Shown here piece after piece: positions 15,004 to 23,361 of a stretch of DNA of 64,000 nucleotides. Every line of letters starts with the position of its first letter. Positions within the stretch are counted from its first letter, which is position 1. The notes under the pieces were generated by a model. The model was not told the origin of the DNA and searched no databases. It saw nothing but the letters and a program-made list of their open reading frames with translations. Both the position numbers and the translations under genes were made by a program. Source of the stretch: an uncultured Clostridia bacterium (lineage in GTDB: Bacteria > Bacillota > Clostridia > Oscillospirales > Acutalibacteraceae); NCBI GenBank assembly GCA_945874765.1, contig CAMCHQ010000008.1, forward strand, positions 1 to 64,000. Reading direction: 5' to 3'.

Positions 15004-16080
15004 TTATGCCCCTCTTTCAACATCAAGCATTTTAGCAATTTCATTTTGCTTTGTCGGAAACATATGGGCATATCTGAATGTAATATCAATACTTTCATGT
15101 CCCACTCGGTTTGCAATATCTACTGCCGTGAAACCCTTGTCTATTAAGAGAGAAACATGGGAATGTCGCAAATCGTGTATTCTTATTCTCTTTACGCCGG
15201 TTGCCTTACAGCCCCTATTCATTTCGTGGTGCAAATAGCTTTTGCTGATAGGAAATATACGCATATCATTTTCAAGTCCGTAAATATAATTTATATAATC
15301 CTGCATCTCATCATTTAAAAATGTTGGCATTTGGACAGTTCTTTTACTCTTTGGTGTTTTGGGCTCCGTAATTACATCATTACCGTTAATACGCTGATAT
15401 GATTTGTTGATACGGATTGTCTGCTTTTCAAAATTAAAATCCGAAGGAGTAAGTGCAAGTAATTCTCCTAAACGAAGTCCGCACCAATAAAGAATTTCAA
15501 AAGCATAATAGGATACAGGCTTATCCATCATTGCGTTAGCAAATTTAAGATATTCTTCCTTTGTCCAAAAAAGCATTTCCTTTTCGCTTTCTTTTTTACC
15601 CATATTTCCCGCCTTAACGGCAGGATTATTTTTTAATTCATAATACTTAACAGCGTGATTAAAAATCGCACTCAGCTGATTATGGAGCGATTTCAGGTAA
15701 GTCTGTGAATAGCCTTTTCCGTTTTCATCTCGGTAAGACATCATTTCATTTTGCCACAAACGCACATCAGTAGGCTTGATTTCGTTCATTTTCTTATCCT
15801 TGAAATACGGCATAATTTTCTGCTCAATTATATTAATCTTGTTTGTCCATGTGTTGAGCTTTAAACGCTCTTTCATATCGTTTTTATATATCTCAACAAA
15901 ATTTTCAAAGCTCATATCGAGTTCTTCGGAATGTTGTGATAAGAAGTTTCGTTCCCATTCAAGAGCAGCTCGCCGGGTATCAAAGCCCCGCTTAACCTTT
16001 CGACTTTTCTCGCCTTTCCAATTCTTATAATATACAGAAACATACCAAGAACCGTTTTCTTTATTTTTATATGCAGGCAT
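15004..16080 (-). CDS. Tyrosine recombinase (integrase) of the guaA element
   Basis: A 358-residue phage-type integrase. An N-terminal arm-binding domain occupies residues 1-50 (SWYVSVYYKNWKGEKSRKVKRGF), a SAM-like core-binding domain about 55-150, and the catalytic domain 165-345. The catalytic set is complete: R203 (GLRLGE), H302 and R305 (HDLRH), H328 (GHES) and Y337 (RYAHMF). It starts 2 bases after the excisionase stop. It should recombine the 15-bp core at the 3' end of guaA using the agtatca arm repeats at 4150 and 17030. Confidence 0.95.
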   Translation of the reverse strand: MPAYKNKENGSWYVSVYYKNWKGEKSRKVKRGFDTRRAALEWERNFLSQHSEELDMSFENFVEIYKNDMKERLKLNTWTNKINIIEQKIMPYFKDKKMNEIKPTDVRLWQNEMMSYRDENGKGYSQTYLKSLHNQLSAIFNHAVKYYELKNNPAVKAGNMGKKESEKEMLFWTKEEYLKFANAMMDKPVSYYAFEILYWCGLRLGELLALTPSDFNFEKQTIRINKSYQRINGNDVITEPKTPKSKRTVQMPTFLNDEMQDYINYIYGLENDMRIFPISKSYLHHEMNRGCKATGVKRIRIHDLRHSHVSLLIDKGFTAVDIANRVGHESIDITFRYAHMFPTKQNEIAKMLDVERGA

Positions 16081-16082
16081 TT

Positions 16083-16283
16083 TTACGCTCCTTTCTTATC
16101 ATCAGACTGCATACCGTAAAACTTTTCTTCAAAATACTTGCGGCTTACTCTGCCTGAAATAGTCACATAGCCCTTTGCTTTCAACTCATCATTGAGCCTA
16201 TGCACAATCTTGTAGGCGTAAGCCTTTGAAACGCCTAATTCCTCGGCTATTTCATCTGCATGGATAAAGTTTTGATTTGCCAT
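16083..16283 (-). CDS. Excisionase-like helix-turn-helix protein
   Basis: A 66-residue winged-helix/MerR-like protein: DEIAEELGVSKAYAYKIVHRL is the helix-turn-helix, then GYVTISGRVSRKYFEEKF. Proteins of this size directly upstream of clostridial integrases act as excisionases. GAAAGGAGAT precedes the ATG. Its promoter at 16340-16368 is occupied by an operator, so its expression is expected to be switched by the divergent repressor. Confidence 0.8.
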   Translation of the reverse strand: MANQNFIHADEIAEELGVSKAYAYKIVHRLNDELKAKGYVTISGRVSRKYFEEKFYGMQSDDKKGA

Positions 16284-16313
16284 TTAATTCATCTCCTTTC
16301 GATTACAATAAGT

Positions 16314-16329
16314 TAAACTTATTTGTTTA
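16314..16329. promoter_or_regulatory. Repressor operator 1
   Basis: The palindromic 16-mer taaacttatttgttta lies between the -10 of the excisionase promoter and its start codon. It shares TAAAC...TTGTTTA with 16347-16362 and 4066-4081. Confidence 0.6.
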
Positions 16330-16339
16330 GTTTATTTGA

Positions 16340-16368
16340 ATTATACTAAACATTATTGTTTATGTCAA
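16340..16368 (-). promoter_or_regulatory. Excisionase-integrase promoter with operator in the spacer
   Basis: TTGACA (16363-16368) and TATAAT (16340-16345) on the minus strand are 17 bases apart. The palindromic 16-mer taaacattattgttta at 16347-16362 fills the spacer, so a bound repressor would block RNA polymerase. Extra TTGTTTAG half-sites lie at 16388-16395 and 16445-16452. Confidence 0.8.
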
Positions 16369-16399
16369 GTATAAATTATAAACTTTTTTGTTTAGTGTA

Positions 16400-16428
16400 T
16401 TGATTTTTTATTTTGAATCCGCTATAAT
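16400..16428 (+). promoter_or_regulatory. Promoter of the element repressor
   Basis: TTGATT (16400-16405) and TATAAT (16423-16428) are 17 bases apart. TTGTTTAG half-sites flank it, and the downstream one (16445-16452) overlaps the ribosome binding site region, which suggests autoregulation. Confidence 0.75.
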
Positions 16429-16463
16429 ATCCCTATAAACAATTTTGTTTAGGAGAAAACATT

Positions 16464-16949
16464 ATGACTGTCGGACAAAGATTAAAAAGATTTCGCACAA
16501 GAAAAGGTTTAACTCAAAAGCAATTAGGCTTAGCTATCGGATTTGACAACAGAACAGCGGATATAAGAATTGCCCAATACGAAACAGGCACCCGTAAGCC
16601 TAAGGAAAAATACATAGAAAAATTGGCGGCAATAGTTGGCGTACAGCCGTCTGCGTTAGAAGTTGGCGATATTGAAAACTACGAACATCTTTTTCAACTC
16701 TTGTTTGCTTTAGAGGATGAATACGGTTTTAAAATCAGTAAAGACGAAAACGGAACACCATGTTTAGTTCCTGATAGATTTGACCGTTCTTCACATTTAG
16801 ATACGTTCAGAAATTGGTACACAAAATCTGAACAGTTAAAAAATGGAGAAATAACACAGGAGCAATATGATAACTGGAGATATAATTACCCTGCAAGCTC
16901 TGCAAGAGAAACACACGAAGCCTTAAAATCCATCGGTGAAAAAGAATAA
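16464..16949 (+). CDS. XRE-family repressor of the element
   Basis: A 161-residue protein with an N-terminal Cro/CI helix-turn-helix (residues 1-70: TVGQRLKRFRTRKGLTQKQLG, here without the normal C-terminal peptidase motif). A helical C-terminal region of about 90 residues resembles no known domain to me. TAGGAG lies 8 bases before the ATG. It is divergent from the excisionase-integrase-mob operon and flanked by repeated TTGTTTAG sites, so it is the probable switch between integrated and excising states. Confidence 0.8.
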   Translation: MTVGQRLKRFRTRKGLTQKQLGLAIGFDNRTADIRIAQYETGTRKPKEKYIEKLAAIVGVQPSALEVGDIENYEHLFQLLFALEDEYGFKISKDENGTPCLVPDRFDRSSHLDTFRNWYTKSEQLKNGEITQEQYDNWRYNYPASSARETHEALKSIGEKE

Positions 16950-16955
16950 AAAATA

Positions 16956-17000
16956 CCCCTCTCGAATGAACTAAGCGTTCAAACGAGAGGGGTTTCCTCT
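16956..17000 (+). terminator. Terminator after the element repressor
   Basis: cccctctcg (16956-16964) pairs with cgagagggg (16984-16992), followed by tttcctctt. Confidence 0.8.
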
Positions 17001-17029
17001 TGTATTGATTATTATTAGGAATAATTCAC

Positions 17030-17047
17030 AGTATCAAAACAGTATCA
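17030..17047. repeat. Integrase arm-type repeat, right end
   Basis: agtatcaaaacagtatca lies 75 bases before the right core. It is identical to 123-140 and 4150-4167. Confidence 0.65.
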
Positions 17048-17104
17048 TTTTGACTTTTAAACTCTCAAATTTCCTTTATTTATGCGGTATTTAAGAACTT
17101 TGTT

Positions 17105-17119
17105 TACTATTCCCACTCG
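17105..17119. other. Right attachment core (attR) within the guaA stop region
   Basis: tactattcccactcg equals 4033-4047. Read on the minus strand it encodes the final V/E-W-E codons and TAG stop of guaA, so insertion reconstitutes the gene end. Confidence 0.9.
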
Positions 17120-18633
17120 ACTGTTCCGGGGGGTTTGGAGGTGATATCGTAAACTACACGGTTTACGTGTTCAACCTCATTTGTGATACGATTTGAAACC
17201 TTAGCGAGGATATCGTAAGGGATTTTTGCCCAATCGGCTGTCATAAAATCATCGGTTGTGACGGCACGGATTGCAACAAGGTGGTCATAAGTTCTGTGGT
17301 CACCCATAACGCCGACAGTCTTAACGCAAGGGAGAACGCAGAAGAACTGAGCAAGATTTTTCTCATATCCGTTCTTAGCCATTTCATCACGCAAAACCCA
17401 ATCGGCATCCTGAAGCACTTTAATCTTATCGGCAGTGATTTCACCGATAATTCTTACGCCGAGACCCGGACCAGGGAACGGTTGTCTCCAAACAAGTTCC
17501 TTAGGAATACCGAGTTTTTCGCCTACTGCACGAACCTCGTCCTTAAACAAATCTGCAAGAGGCTCGATAATTCCGAGAAATTCAACGTCGTCGGGAGTGT
17601 TTACTCTGTTATGATGAGTTTTGATAACATCGGCATCACCCTTACCCGACTCGATACAGTCAGGATAAATAGTACCCTGTGCAAAGTAACCGAGCTCGTC
17701 CTGCTTTCTGATTTCGTTCCAAAAAACGTTGAAAAATTCGGTGCCGATAATCTTCCTCTTCTGCTCAGGGTCAACCACACCTTTAAGCTTTTCAAGGAAA
17801 ACATCGCCGCAATTTACTCTTACAAAATTCATATCAAAAAGGCTTGTGAATGTTTTTTCAACAAAGTCGCCTTCATTTTTACGCATTAAGCCCTGGTCAA
17901 CAAAAACGCAAGTAAGCTGCTTACCCACGGCACGTGACAAAAGACCTGCTGCTACCGAAGAGTCAACACCGCCTGAAAGACCGAGAATAACTTTCTTATC
18001 GCCAATCTGCTCTCTTAATTTAGCAACGGTATTTTCGATAAAGTTATCCATTACCCAGTCGCCCTTACAGCCGCAAATCTCATAAAGAAAATTATGAAGC
18101 ATTTGTGAGCCGAAAACGGAATGAGTAACCTCAGGGTGAAACTGAACGGCATAAATATTTTTTTCAGTATTTTGCATAGCTGCACAAGGGCAATCGTCTG
18201 TTGTACCGATAATCTCAAATCCCTTAGGGGCAGTTGCAATATAGTCGGTATGGCTCATCCAAACTACTGATTTTTCGTCAACATCTTTAAAAAGTTTTGA
18301 CTCTTTTTTAGTAAATTCAATCTTGCCGTACTCACTCTTAGGAGCGGTTTTAACCTCGCCGTCACCCATCCAAGCGATAAGCTGACAGCCGTAGCAAATA
18401 CCTAAAATAGGCACGCCGATATCAAGTATTTCTTTAGTATAGTGCGGAGACGCCATATCGTAAACCGAGTTAGGTCCGCCTGTAAAAATAATACCTTTAT
18501 AATCATTTTTCTTAATGGTTTCAAGGTCGGTTGTATAAGGCAAAATTTCCGCATAAACATGGTGGTCACGCACACGTCTTGCGATAAGCTGATTATACTG
18601 TCCGCCGAAATCAAGAACAAGTATTTTTTCCAT
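17107..18633 (-). CDS. guaA: GMP synthase (glutamine-hydrolysing)
   Basis: A 508-residue two-domain enzyme that converts XMP to GMP using ATP and glutamine. The class I glutamine amidotransferase domain has its nucleophile at C80 (GICYGCQ) and a QFHPEV motif. The ATP pyrophosphatase domain has the P-loop LSGGVDSS near residue 220, and the GMPS dimerisation domain closes the protein with [15 protein letters not shown] site precedes the ATG. The last codons form the integration core of the element to the left, and no native terminator remains next to the stop. Confidence 0.98.
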   Translation of the reverse strand: MEKILVLDFGGQYNQLIARRVRDHHVYAEILPYTTDLETIKKNDYKGIIFTGGPNSVYDMASPHYTKEILDIGVPILGICYGCQLIAWMGDGEVKTAPKSEYGKIEFTKKESKLFKDVDEKSVVWMSHTDYIATAPKGFEIIGTTDDCPCAAMQNTEKNIYAVQFHPEVTHSVFGSQMLHNFLYEICGCKGDWVMDNFIENTVAKLREQIGDKKVILGLSGGVDSSVAAGLLSRAVGKQLTCVFVDQGLMRKNEGDFVEKTFTSLFDMNFVRVNCGDVFLEKLKGVVDPEQKRKIIGTEFFNVFWNEIRKQDELGYFAQGTIYPDCIESGKGDADVIKTHHNRVNTPDDVEFLGIIEPLADLFKDEVRAVGEKLGIPKELVWRQPFPGPGLGVRIIGEITADKIKVLQDADWVLRDEMAKNGYEKNLAQFFCVLPCVKTVGVMGDHRTYDHLVAIRAVTTDDFMTADWAKIPYDILAKVSNRITNEVEHVNRVVYDITSKPPGTVEWE

Positions 18634-18663
18634 ATTTTCCTCCGTAAAAATTACTTACAGTTT

Positions 18664-18692
18664 ATTATATATTATAAAAAGAGCATTTGCAA
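18664..18692 (-). promoter_or_regulatory. Promoter of guaA
   Basis: On the minus strand TTGCAA (18687-18692) and TATAAT (18664-18669) are 17 bases apart, about 30 bases ahead of the start codon. The leader is too short for a purine riboswitch. Confidence 0.75.
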
Positions 18693-18754
18693 GTAATATT
18701 GAAAATAATGATAAATAATCATTGCCTTATATAAGTTTTTACAAAACGGAAAAA

Positions 18755-19276
18755 TCAATCAAGCACAATTGCTACGTGCTCGCCGTTTTCGGTATCAATA
18801 TTAATAATATCGGTCAAATCGTTTTGTGCCAATGTCGCAATTTTTTCTGAAATATCCTTATCAAGACCGAACATAGAACCGATATTAAGACCGAGTTTTA
18901 CAAACTTAAAAGGAACTTTAATAATATTTTCTTTTCCGTTTTGCTGCGTAACTTTGATTACAATATTCTTTTTATCATCACTTGATTTTACATTGCCGTC
19001 TTTATTTTCTTCTGCCTTATCAACAATCACTTCTTCCTGCTCACGAAGAAGATCATCAACGCTGACACCAAAATAATCTGCAATTTGGGTAAGCAGAGAA
19101 ATGTCGGGGCAGGAAGTGTTATTTTCCCATTTTGAAACAGCCTGTGAGGATACTTTCAATTCATTTGCAAGTTCCTCCTGCGTTATTCCCTTTTTCTTTC
19201 TTAATGCAGATATGTTATTACCGATATTCATTCCCATTACCTCCGTTTTGATTTCATTTTTGATTTTGTTAAACAT
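18755..19276 (-). CDS. XRE-family regulator with LiaX/SHOCT-like C-terminal domain
   Basis: A 173-residue protein. The helix-turn-helix (about residues 18-72) contains ISALRKKKGITQEELANELKV and AVSKWENNTSCPD. The C-terminal part (about 100-173) has the alternating pattern NIVIKVTQQNG, then KVPFKFVKLGLNIG and a closing ENGEHVAIVL. That resembles the N-terminal domain of LiaX/YvlB-type envelope-stress proteins. The ATG at 19274-19276 follows AAAGGAGGTAACTG, a near-perfect ribosome binding site. A second GGAGG could start a shorter form at 19231. Two AGTTG/CAACT palindromes upstream are candidate autoregulatory operators. Confidence 0.7.
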   Translation of the reverse strand: MFNKIKNEIKTEVMGMNIGNNISALRKKKGITQEELANELKVSSQAVSKWENNTSCPDISLLTQIADYFGVSVDDLLREQEEVIVDKAEENKDGNVKSSDDKKNIVIKVTQQNGKENIIKVPFKFVKLGLNIGSMFGLDKDISEKIATLAQNDLTDIINIDTENGEHVAIVLD

Positions 19277-19339
19277 ATCAGTTACCTCCTTTGGTAAGCT
19301 AATCGTAACACCAAAAATGCTCAATAATCAATTATCCGT

Positions 19340-19390
19340 CAGTTGTTCAACTACACTGTTCGTTGAATTTTCACTCAACTGACAGTTGAG
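19340..19390. promoter_or_regulatory. Candidate operator pair upstream of the XRE regulator
   Basis: agttg-tt-caact (about 19341-19352) and ctcaact-gac-agttgag (19374-19390) are palindromes with the same AGTTG/CAACT half-site. They lie just before the regulator gene. A related half-site, ctcaactg, overlaps the -35 of the GH20 operon promoter near 22381. Confidence 0.45.
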
Positions 19391-19400
19391 TAATAAAAAA

Positions 19401-19447
19401 GAGCGGGAATCAGGCACACCGCACCGGGAAACGCCCTTACCCACTCT
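19401..19447 (-). terminator. Terminator of the GH20-M28 operon
   Basis: On the minus strand gagtggg pairs with cccgctc (one G-T wobble) around an inner gggcg/tttccc hairpin, followed by ttttttatt. It sits 12 bases after the peptidase stop. Confidence 0.7.
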
Positions 19448-19458
19448 TTAATAATTAT

Positions 19459-20733
19459 TTAGTTAAGACCTTTTTCGTCGAAATTAAGGATAGTTGAAAG
19501 AACAACGTCAAAACCTGTTTTGATAGCCTCGGGAACAAGGCGGTCTGCCGCGTCACGGCGGTTATGATAGTAATCTGCCGGCTTAGGGTCCATAGCCGCA
19601 AGACAAGTTGCTGTAATTCCTGCCTGCGAAAAAGCGGCAGCGTCAGAAGAGCCGAAGTAAACAGATGAGAATTCAAGGTCGTCATGGCCTGCGTCCTTAG
19701 CTGCGTCCATAACAAATTGGCTGAACTGCTGATTATTCTTAACTGTTCCTGTCATATCCTTATTATAAACACGGAGATATTCAAGGTCGGCAAGAGTATC
19801 AACGCACAAAACCGCAGTTTCAACACCGCTGTTTACATATTCGTCATAATGGTTCTTTGCCCAGCTCTTGCAACCTCTGAGGCCTGCTTCCTCACCGTCT
19901 GTAATCATAGCGCAAACCTCTGTGTTTTCAAAATCAACACCTGCCATATCAAGCATACGAAGTGCGCAAACAGCGGCATAAGTACCTGTAAGGTTATCGT
20001 TAGCACCCGGAGCAATTGTATTAAAGTCAACAAACACGAATAATGTAACCATTCCGAGAGCGGTAACATAATGGAAAATATAGCTGTAATTAACCATAAA
20101 ATCACCGAAAGCGCCCATATCAACAAAGTTTGCAACAATAGCGATAACGCTCAAAACAAATGAAATGATTGCGCCGCCGATTGTCCAGCTCATAAAGATA
20201 CTGAAAAGAGGTACTTTCTTGCCGTAATAAAGATGGCGCCATTCATAAGCCGCATCAATATGACCGCTGATAACAATTCTTCTCTTAACCTCGCCTCTCG
20301 GCTTTCTTACACCCACAAGGTTATGAGCCTCAACCTTTTTATAAAGAGGGTCCATAAACTGCTTGTAAAGCAAAAATTCCATAAGAGTGATGAAAAGGCT
20401 TACAAAAACGACACCGCAGACAATGCACTGTGCCAAAAATGGTGTGATAATGCTTGTATACATTAAAATCGCACAAACAACCACTGCCAAGAAAATTGCA
20501 ACAGAAACAAGCTTTGTAAAATGGAGGAATGCTTTAGGCGCCATTTTATAGCTTTCAAATTCCGTGCCGTCGCAAAATGTATCCATTTCCTTTTTAATAT
20601 GCTTTTGCGCAGCATAGCAATTTTCATTGCCCGACTCACGAGGGCCGTATTTTTTAATTACGTTTGTAATTTCCTTAACGGTATAATCTACATTTTCCTT
20701 GATTACCGCCTGAGGAAAATCAGAAAATTTCAT
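19459..20733 (-). CDS. Membrane-anchored M28-family zinc peptidase
   Basis: A 424-residue metallopeptidase of the M28 aminopeptidase family. Metal ligands and catalytic residues are visible in order: H158 (SGHIDAA), D246 (GANDNLTG), E281/E282 (DGEEAG), a D in VDTLADLE, and a late H in DYYHNRRD. Hydrophobic segments at about 74-96, 102-124, 178-203 and 222-240 interrupt the N-terminal half. The protein is therefore probably membrane-bound, with an unusual insertion of membrane helices between the first two metal ligands. It begins one base after the hexosaminidase stop, so the two form an operon that may handle glycopeptides or wall fragments. Confidence 0.8.
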   Translation of the reverse strand: MKFSDFPQAVIKENVDYTVKEITNVIKKYGPRESGNENCYAAQKHIKKEMDTFCDGTEFESYKMAPKAFLHFTKLVSVAIFLAVVVCAILMYTSIITPFLAQCIVCGVVFVSLFITLMEFLLYKQFMDPLYKKVEAHNLVGVRKPRGEVKRRIVISGHIDAAYEWRHLYYGKKVPLFSIFMSWTIGGAIISFVLSVIAIVANFVDMGAFGDFMVNYSYIFHYVTALGMVTLFVFVDFNTIAPGANDNLTGTYAAVCALRMLDMAGVDFENTEVCAMITDGEEAGLRGCKSWAKNHYDEYVNSGVETAVLCVDTLADLEYLRVYNKDMTGTVKNNQQFSQFVMDAAKDAGHDDLEFSSVYFGSSDAAAFSQAGITATCLAAMDPKPADYYHNRRDAADRLVPEAIKTGFDVVLSTILNFDEKGLN

Positions 20734-22308
20734 TTACTTTTCTCCTTGCTCCATATATTTTTTGTTGAGCTTAACCTCAAGATGAGTATCGCCCCTGCCA
20801 AACTCTTTTTTAATCTTTGATCTTAAGAGCCATTTTTTAGGCATAGCCACGCTGTCAACGGCACAGCTCATACCAAAATATTCAAAATACGGCTTGAAGT
20901 TTTCCATTCTTGCCATAAACGAATCAAAACCACGCTTGCTTTCAGGTGACCAAGCCACCTCGGCAAGTGCCTGAGTTCTCGGATACATAAATGTTTCAAG
21001 CTTTTCGGGGCAGTCTGTCCACTCCGTCCAGTTTTCAGCCTCTACGCCGAGAATATTCTTTTCGTTTTCAGCTTTAATGCCGAAATTTTTGTAATTATAA
21101 TCATATGTATTTTTAAGAGGATATTGAGCATACGGCATATCAAAATAGAATGACTGATGATTAGATAAAATCACATTGTTGCCGTTATTAGCCCAATCTC
21201 TCGCACGTGAATCCTTTTTCGGAGTCCAATACTGACAGATAACCGACTTATCAAGGCTCTTTGCTTTAAGAACTTCATTCCAGCCGATAAGCCTTTTGCC
21301 CTTAGCCTTAACAAATGCAAGAATTTCATTATTAAGCCAGCCCTGCAAATCTTCCTCATCTTTAAGGTTGTTATCCTTAATTCTCTTTTGACAGCAAGGA
21401 CATTTCTTCCATTCAACCTTCGGAGCTTCGTCACCGCCGATATGAAAATACGGTGCAGGGAAAAGCTCGCAAACTTCTTCAATAACATTCTTTACAAACT
21501 CAACGGTTTTATCCTTGCCCGGACAAAGAGGCCTGTTCCAGTCAAATTGTTTAAGCTTTCTTTGAGGAATAGCACCGCCGAAGTAACCCGGCACATCCCT
21601 GTTAAGTTCACGGCACGCAAGCCAAGGATAAGCGGCAATAGCAGCGGCAGAGTGTGCGGGAAAATCAATTTCAGGCACTACCATAATGCCACGCTTTGCG
21701 GCATAATCAACGATTTCCTTAATATCTTCCTGAGTATAAAAGCCCGAATATTCCTCGTTAATAATATCCGTACTGCCCCAGCCGTGAATTTGAGTATATG
21801 CTCTTTTTGAACCAATCTCCGTAAGAAGAGGATATTTTTTAATCTCAATTCTCCAGCCTTGGTCATCGCTCAAATGCCAATGAAAAACGTTAAGCTTCAT
21901 CATAAACATCATATCAAGCATTTTTTTGACATATTCCTTACCGAAGAAATGACGGCTTTCATCAAGCTGAAGTCCTCTCCAAGAAAATCTCGGTTTATCA
22001 TTAATAACGCAACAAGGGATTTCCTTGCCGCCAAGTTCAAATCTGCCAAGCTGACGAAGGGTTTGAAGTGCATAATATGCGCCGACCTCACTTGAAGCAT
22101 TAATTGTAATCAATTCGGGTGTAACTTCAAGCTTATACTCCTCTTTATCAAGAGAAGTGTCTTTTTTGATAACCAGCTTTCCGTCTTGACTTCTTTCAAT
22201 CTTCACAAGTTCCAAATCAAAATCGGAATTTACCTTGAGCTGTTCGTCTATCGCAAACACGCCGTTCTTTTCCTGAGCATAGTATGCAAGCGGTATTAAC
22301 TGCAACAT
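20734..22308 (-). CDS. GH20 beta-N-acetylhexosaminidase
   Basis: A 524-residue glycoside hydrolase family 20 enzyme releasing terminal GlcNAc or GalNAc. The N-terminal GH20b-like domain (1-105) is followed by the TIM barrel, with the catalytic pair D293-E294 in FHIGGDEAP and substrate-binding HWHLSDDQGW near 143. There is no signal peptide, so it acts inside the cell on imported oligosaccharides. The promoter TTGAGT-17-TACAAT lies about 70 bases upstream. It is co-transcribed with the M28 peptidase. Confidence 0.9.
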   Translation of the reverse strand: MLQLIPLAYYAQEKNGVFAIDEQLKVNSDFDLELVKIERSQDGKLVIKKDTSLDKEEYKLEVTPELITINASSEVGAYYALQTLRQLGRFELGGKEIPCCVINDKPRFSWRGLQLDESRHFFGKEYVKKMLDMMFMMKLNVFHWHLSDDQGWRIEIKKYPLLTEIGSKRAYTQIHGWGSTDIINEEYSGFYTQEDIKEIVDYAAKRGIMVVPEIDFPAHSAAAIAAYPWLACRELNRDVPGYFGGAIPQRKLKQFDWNRPLCPGKDKTVEFVKNVIEEVCELFPAPYFHIGGDEAPKVEWKKCPCCQKRIKDNNLKDEEDLQGWLNNEILAFVKAKGKRLIGWNEVLKAKSLDKSVICQYWTPKKDSRARDWANNGNNVILSNHQSFYFDMPYAQYPLKNTYDYNYKNFGIKAENEKNILGVEAENWTEWTDCPEKLETFMYPRTQALAEVAWSPESKRGFDSFMARMENFKPYFEYFGMSCAVDSVAMPKKWLLRSKIKKEFGRGDTHLEVKLNKKYMEQGEK

Positions 22309-22418
22309 AAAATTACCTCACTAATATAATACATTTTGTTTTACCACAATATCCTAATTGTATCATAATATAACAGAAAACTCAACTGTTTAGGAATTTT
22401 GTAAATTATTAGTAACAA

Positions 22419-23066
22419 TTAAAGCGCAAGAAAATCGGGAATTTGACTTAATTTGTCTAAAATAGGGACATTCGTTTTTTCAAGAACCGATTTACTTTGA
22501 TGACCGCAGGAAACGAGTACGCAGTCGCAGGCAATACTTTGTGAAACCTCATAATCGTGAACTGTATCGCCGATAAAAAGCACTTCGTCTTTATTTATAT
22601 CGTTATCGTCAAACCACTTTTTCGCAATACTTGCCTTGCTTACCGCCAAATCGTCGTCAATGCCCAAAACAGCGTCAAAGTAGCCCTTTACATTGAATTT
22701 TTCAACCTGATTTAAAAGTCTGTTTTTCTCACAGGCGGAAACGATAATTTGCTTATATCCCCTCTTTTTAAGAAATTCGAGAGTGGGTATCGCCTCTTCG
22801 TTAAGGCTTGCGGTAAACTGCAAAGAGGTATAAACCTCAACGTATATTTTAGCCAAATCCTCAAATTTATCTTTAGAAAAATCGAAGCCGGCTTTTTGAT
22901 AGTAATCGCTTACGGGAAAGGTGAATATTTCTTTATATAAATCAAGGTCAATTCTGTTTTTATACCCTGTTTTTTCAAGCATTTTATTCATTGTGTCAAC
23001 GCTTATTTCAACATCGTCGAAAAGCGTGCCGTTCCAATCCCAAATTATGTATTTATATTTTTTCAT
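22419..23066 (-). CDS. HAD-family phosphatase (phosphoglycolate phosphatase-like)
   Basis: A 215-residue HAD hydrolase. Motif I is DWNGTLFDD at about residues 9-17, with asparagine at the position usually held by a hydrophobic or acidic residue in DxDGT. Motif II is the IVSACEKN region, and motif IV is FIGDTVHDYEVS. The helical cap lies between about 18 and 90. I start it at the ATG at 23064-23066. A TTG six codons earlier is in frame but lacks better support. The substrate is unknown. It is a single gene between the GH20 promoter and the MITE-like repeat. Confidence 0.8.
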   Translation of the reverse strand: MKKYKYIIWDWNGTLFDDVEISVDTMNKMLEKTGYKNRIDLDLYKEIFTFPVSDYYQKAGFDFSKDKFEDLAKIYVEVYTSLQFTASLNEEAIPTLEFLKKRGYKQIIVSACEKNRLLNQVEKFNVKGYFDAVLGIDDDLAVSKASIAKKWFDDNDINKDEVLFIGDTVHDYEVSQSIACDCVLVSCGHQSKSVLEKTNVPILDKLSQIPDFLAL

Positions 23067-23082
23067 ACCTTTACCATAAAAC

Positions 23083-23108
23083 AAGGGACTGTCAAATAAG
23101 GCAGTCCC
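23083..23108 (-). terminator. Hairpin upstream of the HAD gene
   Basis: agggactg and cagtccct form an 8-bp stem, followed on the minus strand by cttgtttt. It may end read-through from the htrA operon. It lies just outside the MITE-like repeat. Confidence 0.6.
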
Positions 23109-23111
23109 TCC

Positions 23112-23349
23112 AGACTGTCGATAAAGTGGCTAAAACACGCCTCATCAAAAGAATTTCCGTGTTTTAATAATTTTTTATAAAATCACAAATTTGCTGTTGC
23201 CAAAAAAATAAAAAATTACATTTATAAAAAAGTGGCTTGAATGTAGTGTTCAAGCCACTTTTGGCGCTTTCCGCCTTTTGCTCGGGAGCAGTACCCACGT
23301 ACAGCACCCACTCGCAAAACACGAAATTTATCTCACTTTATCGAAGTCT
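23112..23349. mobile_element. 238-bp MITE-like element
   Basis: Terminal inverted repeats agactgtcgataaagtg (23112-23128) and cactttatcgaagtct (23334-23349) match over 16 bases with one indel. The interior has no gene but holds a 12-bp hairpin at 23230-23260. The size, AT-rich body and terminal repeats fit a non-autonomous transposable element. No flanking target duplication is obvious. Confidence 0.55.
23230..23260 (-). terminator. Bidirectional terminator, htrA operon
   Basis: aagtggcttgaa and ttcaagccactt form a perfect 12-bp stem with T-runs on both sides. It is 100 bases past the htrA stop. Confidence 0.75.
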
Positions 23350-23361
23350 CCTCTTTTTTTA

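Larger units (their letters stand above)
4033..17119. mobile_element. Integrative and mobilizable element inserted at the 3' end of guaA
   Basis: A 13.07-kb element is bounded by the 15-bp direct repeat tactattcccactcg (4033-4047 and 17105-17119). The right copy encodes the last residues and stop of guaA, so integration preserves the gene. At the right end, in order towards guaA, are tnpV, a MobV relaxase, an oriT-like region, mobC, the integrase, the excisionase and a divergent repressor. The left two thirds is cargo: an AlbA_2 protein, the abiEi/methyltransferase/DUF262-HNH/AlbA_2 operon, and a Panacea plus membrane protein pair. There are no conjugation (type IV secretion) genes, so it would depend on a helper for transfer. 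The 3' end of guaA is an established integration hotspot for genomic islands. Confidence 0.9.

Noticed and set aside
18634-18754. Purine riboswitch upstream of guaA
   Set aside because: The promoter lies about 30 bases from the start codon, leaving no room for an aptamer.
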